Of a stretch of DNA of 64,000 nt, positions 52,127 through 60,871 are shown one piece after another. Within the stretch, counting starts at the first letter, position 1. Every line of letters starts with the position of its first letter. Both the position numbers and the translations under genes were made by a program. This DNA is from Planctomycetota bacterium. Its GTDB lineage: Bacteria > Planctomycetota > UBA1135 > GCA-002686595. Under the pieces are notes generated by a model. That model did no database searches. It had not been told where the DNA came from and worked only from the letters and a program-made list of their open reading frames with translations. The DNA lies in the NCBI GenBank assembly GCA_012960475.1, contig DUBE01000013.1, forward strand, positions 59,324 through 123,323, written 5' to 3'.

Positions 52127-53959
52127 TCAATCCCCGTAACCGATGGCCTTGAGGTTCTCCAGTTCCTCAGCGGTCAGAGTGCTGGTGTCTCGAGCGGTCC
52201 AAACCCGACGCTGAACGAAACGGCGCACCAGGGGCGGTAGGAACTCGGTCACTTGATCGGGGCGAATGGGCTTCAATTCACCGGGGTCAATAGCGAGATC
52301 AAAGAACAGGACCTCGTCGGGGGTGCGAGCAGGGGCATCGCCACTGAACCAACCGGCCACAGTGATGCGGTCCAGATCTCGATCCTGTGCCAGGATGCGA
52401 GCTGCGGCTGCGGGCACGCGCAGGGTCTGGCCCCCCACAGCCCAAAGGCCTTGGCCCTCGGTGCCACCAAAGGGGCCGCGCAATTCGAGGGTCTGTTTTG
52501 CGCCGGGGCCATAGAGCTTGAGTTTCTCGATCACCATGCCAGAACTGTCCCCATAGCCCACAGCCTTGACCATCTCGCCAGCTACGAAAGCAGGGGAAGC
52601 TTGGGTACGATCGCCCAGTTCACCATAGAGAGTCCAGCTCTCGCCCAGTTCAAGGGGAACCCCGGCAATAGAAATCCGACGACCTCTCACCTCCAGCGGC
52701 CCCTTGAGTTCCACTCGCGATTCTGCGGGATCGTCGCTCTCCTCAATTTCCACTGCAACCAGATCACGCCCCGCCCGTCGCAGCTTGACTTCGAGCCGCA
52801 TGCCCATGGGGGGCAGAGCATCCTCGCCCAAGTCCTCAACTCGCGGCTTGAAACGTTCAATGTACTTGGCACTTGCCATACGAAGGGAGCGCTCGTACCG
52901 GCCGGGTTCGAGGTGTTCAGCGAAGAGCGGACGAGCCTTTGCGTTGGCGCCCAGTTGGTCAATTCCCTCAGTGGGCGGAGCGGGTACATCCAGGGCACCC
53001 ATCAGGGTCGGCAACAGATCCAGCAGACTGACAGGATGGGTCACGCGCTTAGGTGCACGACCGGGCACTGACATGATCCAGGGCACATGCAAGAGGCCCT
53101 CGTAGAGCCCATGACCGTGACCGATGCGCCCGTGCTCGCCGAATTCCTCCCCGTGGTCACTGATCAAGACGATTGCTGTGTCTTCAAGCAGGCCCTCGTG
53201 GTCAAGGAACGCCAGCAAGCGCCCAAATTCCGCATCCAGGAACGACAATGCTCCGTCATAGAGGGCGATCAACTCATCGCGTTCGGTTTCCTCTAAAGGC
53301 CGATCCCCATGATTGACCTCGTCCCGAAAGGCCTTCCAGTTCTTGCCGCGAAATCGCTCCACGGCTGCTGGGTCCGCAAACCGGGTAGCGTATTCGAGAG
53401 GTACGGGATAAGGCCAATGCGCATCAAGCATGTGAAGATAGAGCAGGAACGGTTTTTCCTGGTCACGCTCAAGCAAGAAGTCCATCGCCTTCCAACGGAT
53501 CTCGCGTGCATCGCCCCCCTGATCGTCGTATTCATCAAATCCCTGCTCGATGCCTTGGCCCAGGCGCAATTGGGCGTTGCGAATGAAGGCCACTGTCTGG
53601 TAGCCGCGCTGTTGCAAGACCTCAGCGATAGTCACAGATTCCTTGGGCAGCACATCGCTGACAACCCCCGCGGCATCCTTGGATGATCCACGATAGACCC
53701 CATGTTGCAGAGGCGGAGTGCCGGTCAGATAGGAGGGCACGCTGGGCTTTGTCCAACAGGCGCTAGCGCTGGCAGAATCGAATACCGTGGCGCCCTTGGC
53801 CCAAAGGTCCACATGCGGCGTAGTGCCATGCGTCTTGTAGCCATAGGTTCCCAAGTGATCCGCACGCACCGTATCCCAACAGATCAGGATCAGGTTCTTG
53901 GTGCCCGGTTCCTCAGCGGGAATCTGAAGAGCAGCGGACAAGAGTATTGCGGCAATCAT
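52127..53959 (-). CDS. sulfatase-fold hydrolase/transferase, Thr-type, last gene of glycan cluster
   Basis: After a short signal ('MIAAILLSAALQ') comes the superfamily metal site 'NLILICWDTVRADHLGTYGY'. The nucleophile region is 'ASACWTKPSVPSYLTG', with Thr where sulfatases have Cys or Ser in C-x-P-x-R and with Arg missing. 'VLISDHGEEFGEHGRIGHG' supplies the second metal site. The enzyme is therefore more likely a phosphotransferase or phosphodiesterase than a formylglycine sulfatase. The C-terminal 200 residues are beta-rich and unassigned. It sits 16 bp downstream of the AlgE-like barrel gene, in a cluster of glycosyltransferases and an ABC exporter. Decorating or trimming the exported glycan is a reasonable guess. 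Confidence 0.8.
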   Translation of the reverse strand: MIAAILLSAALQIPAEEPGTKNLILICWDTVRADHLGTYGYKTHGTTPHVDLWAKGATVFDSASASACWTKPSVPSYLTGTPPLQHGVYRGSSKDAAGVVSDVLPKESVTIAEVLQQRGYQTVAFIRNAQLRLGQGIEQGFDEYDDQGGDAREIRWKAMDFLLERDQEKPFLLYLHMLDAHWPYPVPLEYATRFADPAAVERFRGKNWKAFRDEVNHGDRPLEETERDELIALYDGALSFLDAEFGRLLAFLDHEGLLEDTAIVLISDHGEEFGEHGRIGHGHGLYEGLLHVPWIMSVPGRAPKRVTHPVSLLDLLPTLMGALDVPAPPTEGIDQLGANAKARPLFAEHLEPGRYERSLRMASAKYIERFKPRVEDLGEDALPPMGMRLEVKLRRAGRDLVAVEIEESDDPAESRVELKGPLEVRGRRISIAGVPLELGESWTLYGELGDRTQASPAFVAGEMVKAVGYGDSSGMVIEKLKLYGPGAKQTLELRGPFGGTEGQGLWAVGGQTLRVPAAAARILAQDRDLDRITVAGWFSGDAPARTPDEVLFFDLAIDPGELKPIRPDQVTEFLPPLVRRFVQRRVWTARDTSTLTAEELENLKAIGYGD

Positions 53960-53975
53960 GGCAACAGGGAATATT

Positions 53976-55718
53976 CTAGAACTTCATTCGGACTTGAATG
54001 CGAGCCATTTGAGCTGGATCCTGCTCATCGTAGGCACTACCGGGCTGAAAGTGAGAAATGGCGAGTTCCAGGTCAAGACTACGCCAATAGCGCGAGCCCA
54101 GAACCAGGTCGAGTTCCCAGCCAATGTCGCTGCCCACACCATTGGTATTTTCGCCTAGACTCCCCACACGCACGATGTCTGATTCCACCTGGCTGTATTC
54201 GTGCCAGATCAGGTCCAACGAAGTACGCTTGCCCAAGGAAACTCCGGCACTGGCAGTAAGAATTCCAAGGTTCGAAAGCTCTGGTTCAAGCAACTCACCG
54301 TAGTACTTTACGCTGGTGGCTCCACCGAGCTTGTCGTTGTTGTCGTGGTAGCCGGTTTGATAGAAGGTACGATCTACCCCATCACCGGGATCGGAGTCCC
54401 CCGAACCCATGGCCCACCCAAGAGAAAAATGAAAGGGATCGAGGGCATCGGGCTCCCACACAAGCCCTCCGTCCAGAGCCCAAGCGCGCAAATCCTCTGT
54501 GTCCCGGTATCCGGTCAGATGTGACAATTCAAGCCACACATCCGAGTCCGGCAACCACTCCCCCAGAGCACGCAGGCCCAGGTGAAAAGGATAATCTCGC
54601 CCCATTTCTGTGAAGCGCCGATCCACCAGGTAAGCCGCCAAGATGCGGTCGCTCTCCTCCCAACTGTAGTAGGCCAGAAAATTCTTGCTGCTACGATCCC
54701 GATCAGAGGCGTCGGAGTATGAAATCGCTGCGGCGAGTTCCAAACGGTGACTGCCGCGGCTCCAAGCCACACGCAGGGCGTCTAATTCCTGATCCCAAAG
54801 CCACTCCCGTTGCTCTTCGAAATCCTGTCGGCCAAATTGAACTTCCAAGCCACCAGGAAGGTCATCCCAATAGCCGAAAGCCTCTACAATTCGGGCGTCT
54901 CGGCGGTTGGAAGGGCCGTCGTCTTCGTCTTCACGGTCCCGATAGAAGAAACGCGCACTGGCCACGCCTGAGAAATTTCCGGGCGGCGCCCAGGTCATCT
55001 CAGCCTTGAGAGAGTAGTCCGCATCGAAACGGTCCTCGTTGTCCGAATCCCGCAGGTTTAAGTTGTTCTCATCGGTGATCTTGGTCTCTGCTCGAAACCC
55101 CAAGAACAAGTCCGGGCCATAGGGTCGCCCGGGGATCTGGTCCTCTTCACGCATGCGGCGGCGTTGGACGCGCCGAGTCTGTTGCGGCGCCAGTTCTAGA
55201 CCTGACAGAGGTTCTACTAGTTCGAGCTTCTCGGTGATCTTGGCGGTTATGAGGAAGCGCTGCACACGCAATTCCATGAAGCCTCCCTTGCGGTGGACCG
55301 CGTCGATCCGGCCCTCCACTCTGGCGCGACCTCTGGAGCGCTGACGCACCTGGCCGGCGACAAACTCCGGACGGCCTTCAAAGTGGCCTTCCACGCGTAC
55401 GAGCTGACCATTCACAACAGCTCCGTCGGGCAAGTCCGTGCGACTGTTGGTGACCACGCGTTGACCCAAGACACGGAACTCGTGACCCCCATCGATAGAA
55501 CTTAGACCTGAGACGGTTCCCACCAGAGACTCCTCATCATCCGCATCCACGACCTCCACCTCGTCCGCCAGAAAGTGATCCTTGGAGGTCAACTCGCCAC
55601 TGATCACCACCCAATGCCCAACCTTGAGATCCTGAACCGTGTGCTCTTCCTGGGCCTGAGCACTGGCGCTCAAGACCAGCAAGCCGGCCACCAAATACGT
55701 CCAGTGACACCTAGACAC
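53976..55718 (-). CDS. outer-membrane beta-barrel, AlgE-like, with N-terminal OB-type domain
   Basis: A signal peptide ends 'LLVLSASAQAQE'. Residues of about 25-200 have two DUF5666/OB-like beta modules: 'LKVGHWVVISGELTSKDHFL' and 'NGQLVRVEGHFEGRPEFV'. From about 210 to the end the sequence alternates in the amphipathic manner of a barrel: 'FGRQDFEEQREWLWDQELDA' in parts, 'LGLRALGEWLPDSDVWLEL', 'GWELDLVLGSRYWRSLDLEL' and a final aromatic 'RIQVRMKF'. The 'W-E-x-D-L' and 'S-L-D-L-E-L' ends resemble the alginate-export (AlgE/AlgJ) porin family. It overlaps the tandem-kinase gene by 8 bp. Export of the cluster's glycan across the outer membrane is the natural hypothesis. Confidence 0.75.
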   Translation of the reverse strand: MSRCHWTYLVAGLLVLSASAQAQEEHTVQDLKVGHWVVISGELTSKDHFLADEVEVVDADDEESLVGTVSGLSSIDGGHEFRVLGQRVVTNSRTDLPDGAVVNGQLVRVEGHFEGRPEFVAGQVRQRSRGRARVEGRIDAVHRKGGFMELRVQRFLITAKITEKLELVEPLSGLELAPQQTRRVQRRRMREEDQIPGRPYGPDLFLGFRAETKITDENNLNLRDSDNEDRFDADYSLKAEMTWAPPGNFSGVASARFFYRDREDEDDGPSNRRDARIVEAFGYWDDLPGGLEVQFGRQDFEEQREWLWDQELDALRVAWSRGSHRLELAAAISYSDASDRDRSSKNFLAYYSWEESDRILAAYLVDRRFTEMGRDYPFHLGLRALGEWLPDSDVWLELSHLTGYRDTEDLRAWALDGGLVWEPDALDPFHFSLGWAMGSGDSDPGDGVDRTFYQTGYHDNNDKLGGATSVKYYGELLEPELSNLGILTASAGVSLGKRTSLDLIWHEYSQVESDIVRVGSLGENTNGVGSDIGWELDLVLGSRYWRSLDLELAISHFQPGSAYDEQDPAQMARIQVRMKF

Positions 55719-58017
55719 GGCTGACCTCTGGACGCAAACCGCCCTTGGCTACGTCCATCAAGCCCGGAATCAAGGATGTCCAGCGGGGGCGCAGGCGGTA
55801 GACCATCACCAAGCGCAAGGCGGTGGTGCGTTCGTAGAAGTCGAGCAAGTCCCGATTCAGTTCGCCGCCCTCGAATCCATAACCCTCAAGCAGAGCCTTG
55901 CGAGCTTGCCACGCTTGATCAAAGCTGCCAAGCCCTTGCCAGGCCCGCAAAATGAGATGCACACCAAGGTTCGCCAAATCCACCTCCCGGTCCCCTTGGG
56001 CCAAGAGATCCCAGTCAATCAGGACCAGGCCCCCATCCGGACACACGATCAACTGACCATCGTGCAGATCCCGGTGCAACGGAACCGTACTTGCGGATCC
56101 TGGCATGCGATCAGTGAGAACCGCGTGCACGGTTTCGACGTCCTTCGGCAGTTGCAAGCCAGCCAGCACCTGGCGCATACCGAGGGCTTCCATGATTCTC
56201 AGCTCTGCAACGGCATCGTGGATAGGAAGATCCTCAGTGGAAACCGTACGCTGCATGACAGCCACCCCCCGACCAACGATCGCCCAGATCTCCGTCTGAT
56301 CAAGGGCCGGTGTGCAGCCGTCAACCCAACCATGGCGCATCAAGCCGAGTTCAGGATCCTGACTGATAAACGGCGCGGGAACCAAGGGCGCGTTTCTCTC
56401 GCGCAACACCTGAACCCTGGTTGCACGGTCAACGGTCTTGGCCAGACGCGAAGGACGCAAGGCTTTGATCGCATCGCCAGTCTCATGATCGCGCCAGGCG
56501 GCGCGACGCCCAGGACGCCAGGAATTCAAGATTGCAGGTCCCTTCTGACTCAGACCAGGCAAACAATCGTCGTCCTCTGTGCCTAGCTGCGACCACTTGC
56601 CCGAAGTGGAACGCAGATAAAAAACCGAAGCGGCAGATGACTCACTCTCCAACACAAACTGGCCGGTTTTCTGGACCTCTGCGCGCACGACCGTCTCAGG
56701 ATGGACGCCTTCCGGTAGGGGAATCGAAAGGGCCTCCGGGGAAGTCAGGCGGCAGCGATCCTCCAAACTCAAGGCGAATTCTATCAGGTTGCGCACCTGC
56801 TCTTCGGCGTTCGCCTCCATGCGCCTTAAGGTGCTTGAAGCATGAATCACAATCTGACGCAAGAGCAACTGGTCCAACCGGAAAGTGTTGATACCCGGCC
56901 CGCCCGCAGCCTTGTAAGCGGCCAAAAGGCGCTCGCGCTGCCCTTCGAGGGAACCGCCCGCTAGATGAACATCTGCCAACCAAGAGGCCAGGTCTTCTTC
57001 GGGCTCGCCGGGACGCAAGGCGTCAAGGTCAAGCATCACAACCCCTTCGTCATCCAACAGCCATTGATCAGGATGCAGGTCCCCGTGAATCAGCACATGG
57101 CCGCGGGCCAATGGGATCGTACGCAACAGGCGGTCCGCTTCCACAGCAAGGTCTATATCCAGAACCCGTAAGACTCCGAGTTCTGGACTCACCGCTGGCA
57201 TCTCGCCCGCAGGGGGCAACAAGCGATGCAGACCAGCAAGCGCCGCGCCCACAAGCTCCACATGTTCAAAGGAGCCCTCAGGGGGCGCACTACCCGACAC
57301 CCATTCCTCAAGCAGAATACCCACCTCCGGGTCCGTACCCAACAACTTGGGATAGCGCAGTCCTTGACAAGGTCGCAGGGAGCGACGCACGGATTCAATG
57401 CGCATGGTCTCCTCTGGGGGGTGTACACGCATTCCAATTCGACGGTCTTCACGACGGCCATCCGGATACTTCAAGGAGAGATTGGCCACAAGAACCGCGC
57501 GACGCTCAGGCTTGTAGCGCAAGGCAATGAAACTCGAACGCCGACGGCGCACATCAGCGGGATGGAAGAGATCCAACTGTTTGATCCAGCGAACTGTACG
57601 CTTGTCATCGAAGGCTCGCTCCAACCCCGGTAGGACTCGATCGCTAGGGAAAGAAATCAAGTAGGCCCCATCGGGCAGAATTGCCCCGGGCAACAGGCGC
57701 TGTTCCGAGGTGGCACGCCACTCGGTCCCTACTATGCTGCTTGCGTGTTTGCTGGCCTTGCCCGAAAGGTGCTTCTTCCAAGTCACCCAACTCTCAAAAC
57801 CATCAGCCCAGCCCATGCAGAAAGTCGCGGCCGCTGCGACGCCGTGCTTCCAGCGAGCATGGGACCAATGGACGGAGGTAGGCGGCTCTCCCCCTTCTGG
57901 AATAAGCAATTCGCAAACCAGTCGCAGGAGGTCTCCCTCCACCGGAGGACTCAAGCCTGCATCCCCCGCCCTCGCGGGCAGGTGACAATCTCGGTCTCTT
58001 TCTCGCAGGCCGCTCAT
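55711..58017 (-). CDS. tandem APH/choline-kinase-fold protein (two kinase modules)
   Basis: The 768-residue protein contains two kinase-fold modules. The first has the catalytic loop 'LIHGDLHPDQWLLDD' near residue 311 and metal-binding 'VVMLDLDALRPGEPEEDLA'. The second has 'PLHRDLHDGQLIVCPDGG' near 647 and 'LVLIDWDLLAQGDREVDLAN'. The HGD/HRD-x4-Q loops have Gln where most APH enzymes have Asn. Both have the downstream Asp, so both may be active. Each module has its own N-lobe ('AVLVANLSLKYPDGR', 'GDAIKALRPSRLAK'). Likely role: phosphorylation of sugars or lipid-linked intermediates of the glycan made by the cluster. It overlaps the exporter gene by 4 bp and the barrel gene by 8 bp. Confidence 0.75.
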   Translation of the reverse strand: MSGLRERDRDCHLPARAGDAGLSPPVEGDLLRLVCELLIPEGGEPPTSVHWSHARWKHGVAAAATFCMGWADGFESWVTWKKHLSGKASKHASSIVGTEWRATSEQRLLPGAILPDGAYLISFPSDRVLPGLERAFDDKRTVRWIKQLDLFHPADVRRRRSSFIALRYKPERRAVLVANLSLKYPDGRREDRRIGMRVHPPEETMRIESVRRSLRPCQGLRYPKLLGTDPEVGILLEEWVSGSAPPEGSFEHVELVGAALAGLHRLLPPAGEMPAVSPELGVLRVLDIDLAVEADRLLRTIPLARGHVLIHGDLHPDQWLLDDEGVVMLDLDALRPGEPEEDLASWLADVHLAGGSLEGQRERLLAAYKAAGGPGINTFRLDQLLLRQIVIHASSTLRRMEANAEEQVRNLIEFALSLEDRCRLTSPEALSIPLPEGVHPETVVRAEVQKTGQFVLESESSAASVFYLRSTSGKWSQLGTEDDDCLPGLSQKGPAILNSWRPGRRAAWRDHETGDAIKALRPSRLAKTVDRATRVQVLRERNAPLVPAPFISQDPELGLMRHGWVDGCTPALDQTEIWAIVGRGVAVMQRTVSTEDLPIHDAVAELRIMEALGMRQVLAGLQLPKDVETVHAVLTDRMPGSASTVPLHRDLHDGQLIVCPDGGLVLIDWDLLAQGDREVDLANLGVHLILRAWQGLGSFDQAWQARKALLEGYGFEGGELNRDLLDFYERTTALRLVMVYRLRPRWTSLIPGLMDVAKGGLRPEVSRV

Positions 58018-59816
58018 GATGTGCAGGGCGCAGGTCCTCCGCCGCCCAGGGGAGATTCATCGCTGTCTTGCGATAGGTAGGGACTTGAGTCCTGATCGGT
58101 TGGGGCATCTTCAAGATCCTGATCAGGATCCGCGCTGGCCTCGACCTGAATTACAGTGCCAAATTCGGCAAGATGGACCGGGTCATGGGTCACCACAATA
58201 ACAATGGACTCAAGCGAGCGAGCCTTGAGCGATGCGAACACATGACGCGCAGCCGCAGCATCAAGCCCAGCAAAGGGCTCATCTGCCAACAGAATCGGCG
58301 ACTCGCGCAGGAAAGCGCGCGCCAGGCAAAGTCGTCGCCGTTGACCTCCGGAGAGCCCTGCCCCCTGTGAGCCGAGGGCCGTGTCAATTCCATCAGGCAA
58401 TTCCTCGACCACTTGAAGGGCGCCAGCGGCGTCAATTGCCTCCCAAAGTGCCTCGTCCGTTGCATCGGGCTTGGCCAGAGTCAGATTCTCGCGTACGCTG
58501 GTCCCGAACAGGACCGTCTCCTGCAATGAAGCGGCCACAGAAGAGCGCAAACCGTCGAGTTCGTACTCATGCAAGGGAACCCCGTCCAGGGTCACTCGCC
58601 CTTTAGTGGGATCCATCAAGCGCAAGGCCAAAGCGACGAGAGTACTCTTACCCGAACCACTGGCCCCCACAAGTGCGGTGAGCACGCCCCGATCAAAGCG
58701 CGCATCAAAACTGTCCAATGCCACGCGGCCATCGGGGTAGGTATAGCGCACATTCTCCAGGGCCAAGACCGCCGGCTGAGCGGGAACCACACGACTGCCC
58801 TGCCGTTCACGCACAGGTGAACGCTGATCGAGCACATCGAGCAACCGATCTGCACAGGCAACGCCCTTGGCCACGCGCGCCTGTTGTTTGGCGGCGGATC
58901 GAGCGGGCTTGAGGAGACCCCGCACATAGGACATGAAGACCAGCAGTTCGCCAGGACTCAAGACCCCGTCCAAGACGCGCATTCCCCCGAGGCCAAGGGT
59001 CAATGCAACGCCAACGGTCAAGAGTGACTCCACCGAAGCGGACAGCCGCGCCGCAGCTCGGGCAGCTTTGAGTTCGGCACGCGCTGATCGGCGATTATCA
59101 CGGGCAAAACGATGTGTGACCTCCGCTTCCTGGCCCATGGACTGCACCAAGGTAACAGCCCCCACAGCCTCGCCCATGAAGTCCGCCAACGCTCCTTCCT
59201 TCTTGCGCTGCTTACGGATCGCAACCGAGAGCCTCCGAGAGAGCACCCGCACAACCCAAGCCAGACCAGGCACCAACCCCAGGAGGATCAAAGTCAGCTG
59301 GGCATCAACGGTAAACATCACTGCCAAGACTGCGATCGCATGCAGGCTGCGGGCGAACAGCGCGGTTGAGGCATCCACCAACATGGTCTTGACCATGGGA
59401 GCGTCACCCATCAAGCGCATCAGAAGGTCACCGGATCGCTGCTTGCCGTGATACGCAGGCGGCAACTGCAAGAGACGTTCGAACAAGACCAGACGCAAGG
59501 CGCGAGTCACACGGTGACCGACCTTTGCAACGGTCAGGTTCGCGTTGTACTCCACCAAGACACGCAAGACAACGATGACAAGCAAGGCTCCCGCGCACAA
59601 CAGCAGCAGTTCGCCACCGCCCCTCGATTCCAGATCCAAGGGAGCCAGGACCCGGTCAAAGGCAACCTTCATGGGCCAGGGTTGCAAGACCGAAAGCGCA
59701 ACCACGCAGAGCTGCAAGAGCACAACCCCCGATAACGCCAAGCGATGGGGTCGCAGGACAAATCCGAGCCTGACGCCAACACGCCAGGCATCAAACAATT
59801 TCAGAAAGGCTCGCAC
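58014..59816 (-). CDS. ABC exporter, fused membrane and ATPase domains (MsbA-like)
   Basis: A half-transporter of about 600 residues that works as a dimer. The membrane domain (about 20-320) has six hydrophobic segments. The ATPase domain has Walker A 'LVGASGSGKSTLVALAL', Q-loop 'SVAASLQETVLFGTSVREN', signature 'LSGGQRRRLCLARAFL', Walker B 'PILLADEPFAGLDAAA' and the switch His in 'VVTHDPVHLAEFG'. The start is GTG 59816, fixed by GGGAGG nine bases upstream; an ATG at 59867 would add 17 residues from inside the previous gene. An acidic tail follows the ATPase domain. It would flip or export a lipid-linked sugar or glycan. The start overlaps the glycosyltransferase gene by 16 bp. Confidence 0.92.
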   Translation of the reverse strand: MRAFLKLFDAWRVGVRLGFVLRPHRLALSGVVLLQLCVVALSVLQPWPMKVAFDRVLAPLDLESRGGGELLLLCAGALLVIVVLRVLVEYNANLTVAKVGHRVTRALRLVLFERLLQLPPAYHGKQRSGDLLMRLMGDAPMVKTMLVDASTALFARSLHAIAVLAVMFTVDAQLTLILLGLVPGLAWVVRVLSRRLSVAIRKQRKKEGALADFMGEAVGAVTLVQSMGQEAEVTHRFARDNRRSARAELKAARAAARLSASVESLLTVGVALTLGLGGMRVLDGVLSPGELLVFMSYVRGLLKPARSAAKQQARVAKGVACADRLLDVLDQRSPVRERQGSRVVPAQPAVLALENVRYTYPDGRVALDSFDARFDRGVLTALVGASGSGKSTLVALALRLMDPTKGRVTLDGVPLHEYELDGLRSSVAASLQETVLFGTSVRENLTLAKPDATDEALWEAIDAAGALQVVEELPDGIDTALGSQGAGLSGGQRRRLCLARAFLRESPILLADEPFAGLDAAAARHVFASLKARSLESIVIVVTHDPVHLAEFGTVIQVEASADPDQDLEDAPTDQDSSPYLSQDSDESPLGGGGPAPCTS

Positions 59817-60871
59817 GCTGGAATTCCTCCCAGGGCCGTCAAGATTTTGGCTGCAACCACGGTCCAATCGTGCCTCGTAGCTTCTTCAATTGCAATTCTA
59901 GCGAACTCATCCCTCAGGACTTTGTCCCAGGCAAGCTCGTACAGGCAATTCGCCAAGGCCTCCTCGTCCCCGGGAAGATAGAGCAAACCAGCACGGCCGC
60001 TCAAGACAGCATCGGGCAAGTCCCCCAGAGTGGGCACGATGGGCACCAAGCCCATGGCCATACCCTCGCGCAACTTGAGGGGCGAAAACCAGGTCGAAGT
60101 CTCATTGGAGTGAGAGAGTGCAATCAAATCGCAAGCTCCCACACGTCGGGACACGCCGAACTTGTCAGACCAACCACAGATTCGAATAGCCTCCTTGGGC
60201 AACACGTCACCCACGGCCTCTTCAAAATCCCCACGCCCGGCACAAACCAGGACCATATCAACGCCGTTGTCACGAGTACGGGCAACAGCTCGGCCCAACA
60301 AGGGCAGATCATGCCAGGGGCGCAGACGACCGTGAAAAACCACTGCGATCTGATCGTCCGCCAGGTCAAGCTCCTGACGGGCAGAGGCTCGATCCTCAAG
60401 TGGAGCAAATACTGAAGTGTCCACTCCATTGGAGATCACACTTATAGCTGACGGAGATGCACCCAACTTGATCGCATATTCAACAAGGGGCTCTGAAACA
60501 ACCGCCACCAGCTGCGCGCTGTCGAACGCCACGCCCCAGTCTTCATTTCGTTGGGGATAGATAGTTCCATTGCGATAGACAGCTTCCTCAATATCCAGTG
60601 GCGAGTTCACCTCGATGCCGTAGGCGATGCCCTGTCGTTTGGCCCAGGTCGCGATCGGTCCGGTTCCCAAGGAGAAGCGCTCGTAGATCACGTCGAAGGG
60701 CCCCTGGTTGATCAGTTGAGCAATGGCTTCGCCCCCGTCGGGCTCTTCAATCAAGGAGACCTCAGCGCCACAGGCCGCGAAAGCTTCGCAGAGACTGGCG
60801 ATATGCACCGCAGCCCCTTTCTCGCGGCCCGCTCGAATGCCTCGATCCTGATGAACGATGGCAATCTTCAT
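59801..60871 (-). CDS. glycosyltransferase, GT4 family
   Basis: A GT-B fold retaining transferase. It begins 'MKIAIVHQDRGIRAGREKGA' and has the nucleotide-sugar site features 'VISNGVDTSVFAPLED', 'IAVVFHGRLRPWHDLPLLG', 'IRICGWSDKFGVSRRVGACD' in parts, and the E-x7-E region 'SPLKLREGMAMGLVPIVP'. The 356-residue length is standard. It is the third glycosyltransferase of the cluster, with a 4-bp overlap (ATGA) to the GT4 gene before it and a 16-bp overlap to the exporter gene after it. Donor sugar is not predictable from this. Confidence 0.9.
   Translation of the reverse strand: MKIAIVHQDRGIRAGREKGAAVHIASLCEAFAACGAEVSLIEEPDGGEAIAQLINQGPFDVIYERFSLGTGPIATWAKRQGIAYGIEVNSPLDIEEAVYRNGTIYPQRNEDWGVAFDSAQLVAVVSEPLVEYAIKLGASPSAISVISNGVDTSVFAPLEDRASARQELDLADDQIAVVFHGRLRPWHDLPLLGRAVARTRDNGVDMVLVCAGRGDFEEAVGDVLPKEAIRICGWSDKFGVSRRVGACDLIALSHSNETSTWFSPLKLREGMAMGLVPIVPTLGDLPDAVLSGRAGLLYLPGDEEALANCLYELAWDKVLRDEFARIAIEEATRHDWTVVAAKILTALGGIPACEPF
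59826..59831 (-). promoter_or_regulatory. strong ribosome-binding site deciding the exporter start
   Basis: On the minus strand GGGAGG is followed after nine bases by GTG 59816. This is one of the best Shine-Dalgarno matches in the window and lies inside the 3' end of the preceding glycosyltransferase gene. It supports GTG 59816 over the upstream ATG as the exporter start. Confidence 0.75.
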
